A DNA stretch of 5,628 bases from assembly GCA_029240955.1 (NCBI GenBank), contig JARDZH010000177.1, positions 1-5,628 on the forward strand, written 5' to 3'. The notes below the pieces were generated by a model, which did no database searches, was not told where the DNA came from, and saw only the letters and a list, made by a program, of their open reading frames with translations. Below are positions 1 through 5,628 of this stretch, one piece after another (within the stretch, counting starts at the first letter, position 1; the number at the start of each line of letters is the position of its first letter). A program made the translations under genes and the position numbers. The DNA is from Pseudomonas sp. (GTDB lineage Bacteria > Pseudomonadota > Gammaproteobacteria > Pseudomonadales > Pseudomonadaceae).

Positions 1-129
1 CTGTTGCTGGCTGGCAAGGATGCCTGCCGCGAGCCAAGCGTCCCACGGCTGGACAAAGGATTGCGGCAGGCCCCGACTGACGAAATCACCACGGCAGGCC
101 AGTTTTCCGTAAAAACCGGGCGTACTCAT
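1..129 (-). CDS. tagF: TagF-type T6SS-associated regulator, N-terminal fragment (3' end outside window)
   Basis: Only the first 43 codons are in the window; the reading frame is open through the left edge. The visible protein begins MSTPGFYGKLACRGDFVSRG and continues with a P-Q-S-F-V-Q-P-W-D-A-W-L stretch. The G-F-Y-G-K-L, R-G-D-F-V and W-D-x-W-L elements are the N-terminal signature of the TagF family (DUF2094, BMA_A0400-like). In Pseudomonas and Agrobacterium, TagF represses T6SS assembly after translation, in the cytoplasm, acting through Fha in the threonine-phosphorylation circuit; in some species it is fused to a PppA phosphatase domain, which cannot be judged here. The ATG start overlaps the tssM stop by four bases (ATGA) and follows a GGAG element five bases upstream, so translation is probably coupled to tssM. 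The family call is confident from the N-terminus and the position behind tssM; whether the rest of the gene is intact cannot be seen. Confidence 0.9.
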   Translation of the reverse strand, partial: MSTPGFYGKLACRGDFVSRGLPQSFVQPWDAWLAAGILASQQQ

Positions 130-3100
130 AACCGCTCCGGCAAACTGAAACCGCTCAGAACACGACTTTTGAACGGATTGAAGGCGCTGTTGGCGCGCAG
201 CTCGTAAGCGATACTCGCGCCATCGACTCGCAGCCGCAGATTGAAGCGATCCGGCGAACCGCCCGCGCTCAAGTCCGACTGATCGAGCAAGCGGAACCAC
301 GCCCACGGTCCGTCCAGCGTCATGCCCGAACGACCGCTGGCCGAGGGCGGCGAGATAGACAATCGCACTGCGCCTACACTGCTGGGGTTTGGCCACTGCA
401 TGGCGACCGGCCGGCTAGGACCGTGGTCATAGCTGATCTGCTGGCCGTCGAGGTCAAGCAAGAACTGGGTGACGGATGCGTCCATTGCCATGGGCTTTAG
501 TTCGAAGCGGACCACAGGTTGCGTACCGCCGGAACGAAAAAACGCATCGCGGATCGCGCTCGCACGCTGAAAAGTCTGCAATACACCCGCGTTGATTCCC
601 AACTTCTGCGCAGCACCCGGTTGCCAGCGCCAAGTGCTCGACGACGTGTCGACATACGGTTGCAGGTACTTGCGGAAGTAGTTGTCCATGACGCCGCCAC
701 CCCCGAAGAACTGGCCGAAATCATCCAGCGTTGCATCGCGTGGGCTGCCGGGAGACATAGGGTAACGACCGCTCAACGACTGGCGGTAAACGTTCACCAC
801 TTCGCTGGTCCAAGCGGCGTTAAGCTGGTTGCGGACTCCGCCCATCATGGTGCTGGTGGTGGAGTTGACCACAGACTTGACCAGTCCCTGCACCAGCGGC
901 GGTTGGCGCTCGGCGGTAAGGCTGACTCTGGCCGCGGCGGCCGATGCCTGGTTCTTGGCCTCGCCCAGCAAGGCGTCGCCGCTGGCACCGACCATGGCGC
1001 TGACCTGCACATAAAGCGCATTCATGTCCGACAACAGCGCGTCGATGGCCGCAGGCTCCCCCTCTCCTTTACTCACCAGATCCCTGATCGGCGCGAAATG
1101 GCTACTGACTGGGTCGTCCGAGGCAGCTGTAACGGTTTGCGTTGCCTGCTGTTGGCCCAGCAACGAACCCAGACGCTGCTTGAGCTGATCCACGTTGTCG
1201 TCAGCTTTCTGGCTTTGCGCAGCCAGTAGCCTTTCTTCTTGCTGCAGATCGGTTTCCTGTGCCACAGCCGCCAACAGCTTTTTCAGCGGCGAAGCTGGTC
1301 CGGAAATCACCCGCAACACGTCGGCCGCTTGGGCGACGCTGGTAATAGGCACGAAATCAATGTCAGCAAGCAGCGCGTCCCACTGACGCACGTAGTCCTG
1401 GAAATACAGACGGCGCACCTCGCCAGCTAGGCTTCCAACATCGACTTGCTCGGCTTGATCGCGACCCAGTACCCACTGTTCTTCGGCAACGGTACCGGCT
1501 TGATTCAGGCTGTTACGCAGAAATCCTTCACGGTAGCCTTTGGCAGTGAACAGCCCGCTCAGCGGTTCGGCCAGCGGCTTGCCACTCTTGCGGCTGAACA
1601 CCAGCGCCGCATCACGGCCGGCTGCTTCGCTCAAACGGAAATCGGGAATACTTTCGGACAGTTTCTGGCGCTTGACCCGGTCATAGACGCGCTGAGCGAG
1701 TGGCAACTGCTGCAACTGACGACGCAGGTCTTCGATCAACCGTGTATCCAGCCGGGCGTTAGGTGGATGACGCTCGAACAATGCGTGCAGGTGCTCGCCC
1801 AGGGCCAGCCGCTGTTCGGGCGCCAGATCTCGGGGTAGATTGCGGTCCCAATCCAGCGCGATCCACGCTTTGATGAAAGCCGGATCATAGTGCTCCGTGT
1901 CCGCCAGCATCAGATACGCCTTCAGGCCTTCATAGAGGTAGTCCGACGAGCCGCCGTTGTGCAGTTGCTCTTCGATGCGCGTTACCAGCCGTGGTGCGAA
2001 CACCGCGATCAGCAGCTTGCGATAGACGCTCGTCGATTCGGCTTCCAGCATGTCGCCCTGGTACAGCCCCAAGCCTTGCGCCCAGGAGGGGGAGTCGCCC
2101 GCCAGGTCGCGTACGGCGTTGAGCAGTGGCAGCACAGCGAGTACGTCGCGCTGCGCAGGGCTCAGCGACTGCACGGCCTGGCCCAGCGGCGCGACCTTGC
2201 GGTCCACCTGAGCGATGTAGTCTTTGTTGGCGTTGTAGCTGACCAGCCAGGCCGCGCCCACCAACAGGACCGCTGCAACGGTTGCAGCGAGTACACCGCG
2301 AGCGACCCATTTGCGACGCCGCTCGACTTTGGGATCGACACCCATCAAGCCCTGCTCGGCGAAGGCAACAGCGGTAAACAGCTTCTCGATGAAGTAACTG
2401 CGCCCGGTCCCGTTCTGGCGTGCCAGGTGCTGGCGGTCCAGATTCATGCTCTGCGCCATCACCCCGATCAGTCGATCGATAGGACTGCCTTCCTGGGTGC
2501 CGCTGGTGAAATACACACCGCGCAACAATGCCCGTTCTTCGAAAGCATTGGGTTTGAACACGCCTTCCAAAAACGATTCGAGCGAGTGGCGCAGGGCCGC
2601 AAACTGCTGCGCAAAGCCGTAAATCAAATCACGGCGTGCTGGATCGCGCTCCTGTTGCAAACGCTCCACCAACCGGTCATTGAGTCGATGTTCCAGCGCA
2701 GCAAACTCGCGCGGGAAATCCTGCAGCGGGCCGCTGGCGCTCTTGCCATCGTCCAGCGCGAACGTCATGCCCCAGACCTGCGCCCGCTCTTCTTTGGTCA
2801 AGGCGTCGAAGAACTCCATGAATCCGGGAACCAGATCGAGCTTGGTCAGCATCAGATAGATGGGAAAGCGAACGCCTAGTCGTGCATGCAGCTCCTGAAT
2901 ACGCAGGCGGATCGCGGTGGCATGGGCAGCGCGCTCCGCGTCGGTGCCCAGCAGCAGATCCGAAAGGCTGATGGCGATGAACGCACCGTCGATCGGGCGA
3001 CGTGAGCGCTGGGTTTTCAGCAGGTCAAGGAAACCGAGCCACGCCGCTTTATCCACTTGGGCGTGACTGTCCTGAGTGGTATAGCGGCCGGCAGTGTCCA

Positions 3101-3626
3101 GCAGCACGGCCTGATCAGTGAACCACCAATCACAGTTGCGTGTGCCGCCTACTCCACGGACCGCGCCGGCGCCCAGTTGAGCGGCCAGTGGGAAATGCAG
3201 TCCGGAGTTGACCAGCGCAGTGGTCTTGCCGGAACCCGGCGGACCAATGATCACGTACCACGGCAGTTCGTACAGGTTACGGCGCTGATCGCCGCCAAGA
3301 CGGGCTTTTTTCAACAGCGCCAATGCTTCGTCCATGCGTTGACGCAATGTCGCCAATTCCTCAGCGGTAGCGACACTGGCCGGGTCGGGCGCCGTTTCCG
3401 CAGCAAGCGCCTGCATCACCTGTGCAGCGCGACGTCGGGCCTGCACGATCTGCCAGGCTCGGTAACCGATCCAGGCTGCGAAGAGTAAGGCGACCAACGC
3501 CCAGCGACGACCTTCGGGCACCAACGCTTCAAGCAGCGGACCTACGAACCAGATGATCAGCGAGAGCGCCAGCAAGCCGAGCAACGGCATGACCCAGCGT
3601 ATGACAAAACCGAAAAACGCCTTCAC
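126..3626 (-). CDS. tssM: T6SS membrane-complex protein TssM (IcmF/VasK family), complete
   Basis: Complete 1166-residue inner-membrane protein, within the usual TssM size range. With TssL and TssJ it builds the trans-envelope complex that docks the baseplate. Two hydrophobic segments lie at about residues 10-30 and 42-60. A cytoplasmic NTPase-like domain follows, with Walker A GPPGSGKT at 128-135, L-L-D-T-A-G-R-Y at 175-182 and T-K-L-D at 261-264 (G4-like). The family motif Y-F-T-S-G-T-Q-E-G-S-P-I-D-R is at 372-385. A third membrane segment at about 441-463 leads into a long periplasmic region: an IcmF-related domain around 500-820, then the C-terminal domain with S-G-R-Y-P (952-956), F-G-Q-F-F-G (970-975), T-W-R-W (998-1001) and F-E-L-K-P (1041-1045), which contacts TssJ in studied systems. 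It ends in the typical P-E-R-L. The start is GTG, preceded by GGAGG seven bases away; it overlaps the tssL stop (GTGA), and the tssM stop overlaps tagF (ATGA). No frameshift or truncation is visible. ATP hydrolysis is not required in every TssM, so enzymatic activity remains an inference. Confidence 0.97.
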   Translation of the reverse strand: MKAFFGFVIRWVMPLLGLLALSLIIWFVGPLLEALVPEGRRWALVALLFAAWIGYRAWQIVQARRRAAQVMQALAAETAPDPASVATAEELATLRQRMDEALALLKKARLGGDQRRNLYELPWYVIIGPPGSGKTTALVNSGLHFPLAAQLGAGAVRGVGGTRNCDWWFTDQAVLLDTAGRYTTQDSHAQVDKAAWLGFLDLLKTQRSRRPIDGAFIAISLSDLLLGTDAERAAHATAIRLRIQELHARLGVRFPIYLMLTKLDLVPGFMEFFDALTKEERAQVWGMTFALDDGKSASGPLQDFPREFAALEHRLNDRLVERLQQERDPARRDLIYGFAQQFAALRHSLESFLEGVFKPNAFEERALLRGVYFTSGTQEGSPIDRLIGVMAQSMNLDRQHLARQNGTGRSYFIEKLFTAVAFAEQGLMGVDPKVERRRKWVARGVLAATVAAVLLVGAAWLVSYNANKDYIAQVDRKVAPLGQAVQSLSPAQRDVLAVLPLLNAVRDLAGDSPSWAQGLGLYQGDMLEAESTSVYRKLLIAVFAPRLVTRIEEQLHNGGSSDYLYEGLKAYLMLADTEHYDPAFIKAWIALDWDRNLPRDLAPEQRLALGEHLHALFERHPPNARLDTRLIEDLRRQLQQLPLAQRVYDRVKRQKLSESIPDFRLSEAAGRDAALVFSRKSGKPLAEPLSGLFTAKGYREGFLRNSLNQAGTVAEEQWVLGRDQAEQVDVGSLAGEVRRLYFQDYVRQWDALLADIDFVPITSVAQAADVLRVISGPASPLKKLLAAVAQETDLQQEERLLAAQSQKADDNVDQLKQRLGSLLGQQQATQTVTAASDDPVSSHFAPIRDLVSKGEGEPAAIDALLSDMNALYVQVSAMVGASGDALLGEAKNQASAAAARVSLTAERQPPLVQGLVKSVVNSTTSTMMGGVRNQLNAAWTSEVVNVYRQSLSGRYPMSPGSPRDATLDDFGQFFGGGGVMDNYFRKYLQPYVDTSSSTWRWQPGAAQKLGINAGVLQTFQRASAIRDAFFRSGGTQPVVRFELKPMAMDASVTQFLLDLDGQQISYDHGPSRPVAMQWPNPSSVGAVRLSISPPSASGRSGMTLDGPWAWFRLLDQSDLSAGGSPDRFNLRLRVDGASIAYELRANSAFNPFKSRVLSGFSLPERL
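135..138 (-). promoter_or_regulatory. Ribosome binding site of tagF
   Basis: The minus strand reads GGAG five bases before the tagF ATG at 129, inside the last codons of tssM (the P-E-R-L end). It is a moderate site with short spacing; together with the ATGA stop/start overlap it supports coupled translation. Confidence 0.65.
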
Positions 3627-4933
3627 TCAGCCCCCTCCGCCAACACAGTGATTTCAACCCGCCGATTCTTCGCCCTGCCTTCGGCAGTGGCATTGGACGT
3701 AAGCGGTTCGGTGTCGCTGCGGCCTTCGGCAGTAAAACGCTGCGGCTGACCGGTTCTGGCGGCGAGCATCTGCAGCACTTGCTCGGCGCGCGCCTGCGAC
3801 AAAGCCCAGTTGGATGGGAAGCGCAGCGTGGCAATAGGACGGTTATCGCTATGGCCGGTGATCCGCACCTCGCCCTTGACCTTGCGGATAGCGTCCGCAA
3901 TGCGCAGCATCAGCGGCTGAAAGTCGTCGACGATGGTCGCGCTGGCTGAAGCGAACAGTTCGTCGCCGCGAATGGTCACCACTGAGCGATCCACAGCGTC
4001 TTCCACCGCGACCTTGCCAGCCTTGATGTCCTCGGCCAGAAACCCTGCGAGCCGCGGGCGCTCCACCAGTTTGGGCTGCGCGACGGGTCGGTCGATGGCC
4101 TGGACCGGGATCTCGCCTAACGCATGAATGTTCTTGAACACGGGCTCAGCATCAGAGGCCAGCTTCAGGCGCAGCCCGAACAACAGCAGTAGCAACAAGG
4201 CCAGACCGACGGCTACACCGACCCATGGCGGCATGAACTGAGTCAGACGGTCACGGGCCAGGGTCACGCCCCGCCAATGCGGGGAAAGCTCGCGCTCATG
4301 GTCGCCGCGCGCGCTGCGAATGGCGGCACTGGTACGTTCTCTCAGCGCTTCGAGTTCGCCACGCCCGTTGGTCATGACTCGATAGCGGCCTTCGAAACCC
4401 AGGCACATGCACAGGTACAGCAGCTCAAGCAGATACAGCCGTTCCCGCGGGCTTTGCAGGCAATGCTCCAGCAACTGGAACACTTTCTCACCGCCCCAGG
4501 CCTCGTTATGCACGGTAATCAGCAGGCTCTGTTTGCCCCACTCGCTGGTACTGCCCCAAGGCGTACTCATTACTGCCTCGTCCAGAGCAGTGCACAACGC
4601 ATATCGCGCCAGAAGCACATCATTGCGAGCAACGCCTGCGGCTTCGGCACGCTCCTCGAACTGTCGCAGACAAGCGAGCAGTTGCGCGCGCAGGCTGGCC
4701 GGCGCCGGGTGGGCAATGGTGTTACGCAGGCGTGTGAGTAATGCCAGCAAGGGGCCGGCCGCGCTTTCCAGCGGGTTGAGACCTTGCGCCTGACCGCTGG
4801 CCAGAGGCGCTTCAGCAATGCTCAACGGCGGCTGCGGTTGTGCAGCACCTGCAGGCGCCCGGCCGCCTGGACGAGGCATGAACTGCGTGCGGTCGCCCGC
4901 TGACGTTACCGACGGATCGTCATGAGACTGCAT
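3623..4933 (-). CDS. tssL: T6SS inner-membrane protein TssL (DotU/IcmH family) with OmpA-like peptidoglycan-binding domain
   Basis: Complete 436-residue protein. A proline-rich cytoplasmic N-terminus (about 1-55) holds a T-Q-F-M-P-R-P-G-G-R motif at 16-25. The DotU-type domain (about 53-225) shows L-D-E-A-V-M-S-T-P-W-G at 117-127, E-W-G-K-Q-S-L-L at 131-138 and H-N-E-A-W-G-G-E-K-V-F at 142-152, plus the C-L-G-F-E-G-R-Y stretch at 177-184. One membrane helix lies at about 236-257 (an L-rich run), giving a tail-anchored cytoplasm-to-periplasm topology. The periplasmic end (about 319-432) is an OmpA-like domain with T-G-H-S-D-N (359-364), N-W-A-L-S-Q-A-R-A (375-383) and G-R-A-K-N-R-R-V-E-I (419-428); the Asp and Arg positions that bind diaminopimelate in OmpA appear kept (D363, R424). 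TssL joins TssM and TssJ in the membrane complex and receives the TssK baseplate. This is the longer TssL form that anchors to the cell wall itself; short forms rely on a separate TagL-type protein. The ATG is chosen for its GAGGA site and six-base gap to tssK. Confidence 0.97.
   Translation of the reverse strand: MQSHDDPSVTSAGDRTQFMPRPGGRAPAGAAQPQPPLSIAEAPLASGQAQGLNPLESAAGPLLALLTRLRNTIAHPAPASLRAQLLACLRQFEERAEAAGVARNDVLLARYALCTALDEAVMSTPWGSTSEWGKQSLLITVHNEAWGGEKVFQLLEHCLQSPRERLYLLELLYLCMCLGFEGRYRVMTNGRGELEALRERTSAAIRSARGDHERELSPHWRGVTLARDRLTQFMPPWVGVAVGLALLLLLLFGLRLKLASDAEPVFKNIHALGEIPVQAIDRPVAQPKLVERPRLAGFLAEDIKAGKVAVEDAVDRSVVTIRGDELFASASATIVDDFQPLMLRIADAIRKVKGEVRITGHSDNRPIATLRFPSNWALSQARAEQVLQMLAARTGQPQRFTAEGRSDTEPLTSNATAEGRAKNRRVEITVLAEGAE
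3634..3638 (-). promoter_or_regulatory. Ribosome binding site of tssM, supports the GTG start
   Basis: The minus strand reads GGAGG (within GGAGGGGG) seven bases before the GTG at 3626. A near-ideal site at this spacing decides the start: the GTG overlaps the tssL stop as GTGA, and the predicted protein begins with the expected short hydrophilic lead followed by the first membrane segment. The site lies within the last codons of tssL, so translational coupling is likely. Confidence 0.8.
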
Positions 4934-4939
4934 CGCCGC

Positions 4940-5628
4940 TTATCCTCGAATGGCCCAGAACGCCAGATTGAGGCCCGGAAAGTCCCCGGCCACATGGAAT
5001 GCGAAGCCACCGGAATGCATGAGTTGTTTCCAGTGCTCGCTGCCCCGGTCAAGCTCGTAATACGTCGAACCGGCGTGGTACGGGATCTGACGAGGCGCAA
5101 CCGGCAGCGGCAGCAGACCTATGCCCGGCAACTGCAGATTTACCAGATCACGAATATGCTCGACCGAGCCGATCTTGCTTTGCTGACTGAAGCGCCCACG
5201 CAGGGTTTCGCTTGGAATATCGGCACGTACCACCAGCACGAAACTTGCGTTGTCGAGCAGCGTCTTGTCAGCCAGCATTGCCACATGCACGCCGTAGGCT
5301 TTTTCTACAATCGGAATCGGTACGGCTTTACTGTCGATCAGCATCGACAGGGCTTCACGCAGCGCCTGCATAACCGGCGTAAAGCTGAGCGCCAGGTCAT
5401 CGTGCTGGTAGTGTGGGAAATCCTGCGGTCTTCGCTCGCTGGTGGAAAAAGTCGCGAACTCGCCCGCCAGACTCACCAGCTCGCTATAAAAACGCTCGGG
5501 GTGCAGCGGGCTTAGCTGGCTCAGATGGCTTATCAGCGGCTCGGCCCGATTGACCAGTTGCAGCAACATGAAGTCAGCGATTTCCGAAGCGCCGCCAGCA
5601 CCGGAAGCGACCACCCGCCCCGCCAGGG
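4940..5628 (-). CDS. tssK: T6SS baseplate subunit TssK, C-terminal half (5' end outside window)
   Basis: The frame is open to the right edge and ends at a TAA; 228 codons are visible, roughly the second half of a protein usually about 440-450 residues long. TssK is the cytoplasmic baseplate protein that connects the TssEFG wedge to TssL and TssM. Family landmarks, numbered from the first complete visible codon, are G-G-A-S-E-I-A-D-F (11-19), L-H-P-E-R-F-Y (41-47), the H-D-D-L segment (75-78), N-L-Q-L-P-G-I (163-169), P-R-Q-I-P-Y-H-A-G (178-186), Y-E-L-D-R (190-194) and the terminal H-V-A-G-D-F-P-G-L (211-219) with W-A-I-R-G at the end. This part corresponds to the middle linker and the C-terminal domain that in studied TssK proteins contacts the membrane complex. 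An in-frame GTG at 5614 is internal and not the start, because homologous sequence (L-A-G-R-V) continues upstream of it. The gene lies six bases ahead of tssL on the same strand, consistent with one operon. Confidence 0.96.
   Translation of the reverse strand, partial: LAGRVVASGAGGASEIADFMLLQLVNRAEPLISHLSQLSPLHPERFYSELVSLAGEFATFSTSERRPQDFPHYQHDDLALSFTPVMQALREALSMLIDSKAVPIPIVEKAYGVHVAMLADKTLLDNASFVLVVRADIPSETLRGRFSQQSKIGSVEHIRDLVNLQLPGIGLLPLPVAPRQIPYHAGSTYYELDRGSEHWKQLMHSGGFAFHVAGDFPGLNLAFWAIRG
4943..4947 (-). promoter_or_regulatory. Ribosome binding site of tssL
   Basis: The minus strand reads GAGGA at 4947-4943, nine bases before the ATG at 4933. It lies inside the final codons of tssK, just before its TAA stop. 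This supports the tssL start and suggests that ribosomes finishing tssK help initiate tssL. Confidence 0.75.

Noticed and set aside
519..1229. A 236-codon open frame on the plus strand opposite the 3' part of tssM
   Set aside because: It is antisense to the conserved C-terminal TssM domain, and its H/R/Q-rich translation resembles no family I know.
1930..2310. A minus-strand frame inside tssM that could suggest a frameshift or nested gene
   Set aside because: The TssM frame runs uninterrupted through this region with the expected third membrane segment and following domain, so no frameshift needs explaining.
1890..2879. A 329-codon open frame on the plus strand opposite tssM
   Set aside because: It lies wholly antisense to the well-supported tssM, its translation is rich in Q, H and R with no recognisable domain, and long antisense open frames are expected opposite GC-rich genes with biased third positions.
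3529..3900. A 123-codon minus-strand frame across the tssL-tssM junction
   Set aside because: It is out of frame with both genes, overlaps the OmpA-like domain and the first TssM membrane segment, and its R/P/S-rich translation is typical of a shifted frame.
4934..4939. A promoter or terminator between tssK and tssL
   Set aside because: The gap is six bases and there is no hairpin plus T-run or promoter-like spacing around it; it only serves the translation start of tssL.
4922..5515. A 197-codon open frame on the plus strand opposite tssK
   Set aside because: It is antisense to clear TssK motifs including P-R-Q-I-P-Y-H-A-G, and it has no convincing family features.
5612..5614. GTG at 5614 as a possible start of a short TssK-like gene
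   Set aside because: The frame continues upstream to the window edge with L-A-G-R-V, which matches TssK, so the codon is internal.

Overview
The window is a tightly packed stretch of a type VI secretion system (T6SS) locus, all on the minus strand. It reads, in transcription order from the right edge to the left: the 3' half of tssK (baseplate), complete tssL (DotU/IcmH-type inner-membrane protein with a C-terminal OmpA-like peptidoglycan-binding domain), complete tssM (IcmF-type membrane-complex protein), and the first 43 codons of tagF (post-translational regulator). Assignments rest on recognisable family motifs in the translated sequence and on the gene order; no database search was run.

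The organism is most likely a gammaproteobacterium of the Pseudomonas type. Grounds are the GC-rich sequence, the typical Shine-Dalgarno sites, and the order tssK-tssL-tssM-tagF, which as I recall is the order in the P. aeruginosa HSI-I (H1-T6SS) locus. Related clusters occur in other Proteobacteria, so the genus is an inference.

Region by region: positions 5628-4940 are tssK (5' end outside the window), a 6-base gap carries the translation start of tssL, 4933-3623 is tssL, 3626-126 is tssM (GTG start, GTGA overlap with the tssL stop), and 129-1 is the start of tagF (ATGA overlap with the tssM stop). Apart from the 6-base gap every base is coding. There is no internal promoter, terminator, RNA gene, repeat array, mobile element or CRISPR array that I can support, so the genes are most likely co-transcribed from a promoter beyond the right edge.

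The genes work together as follows. TssL and TssM, with the lipoprotein TssJ (expected upstream of tssK, outside the window), form the envelope-spanning membrane complex. TssK links the phage-like baseplate to the cytoplasmic parts of TssL and TssM. TagF represses assembly post-translationally in systems controlled by threonine phosphorylation. The TssL N-terminus carries a T-Q-F-M-P-R-P-G-G-R motif resembling the segment phosphorylated in some TssL proteins and bound by an FHA protein, which fits that control mode.

I found no previously undescribed system here. The window is a conserved part of a known machine, and the findings below are points of detail.
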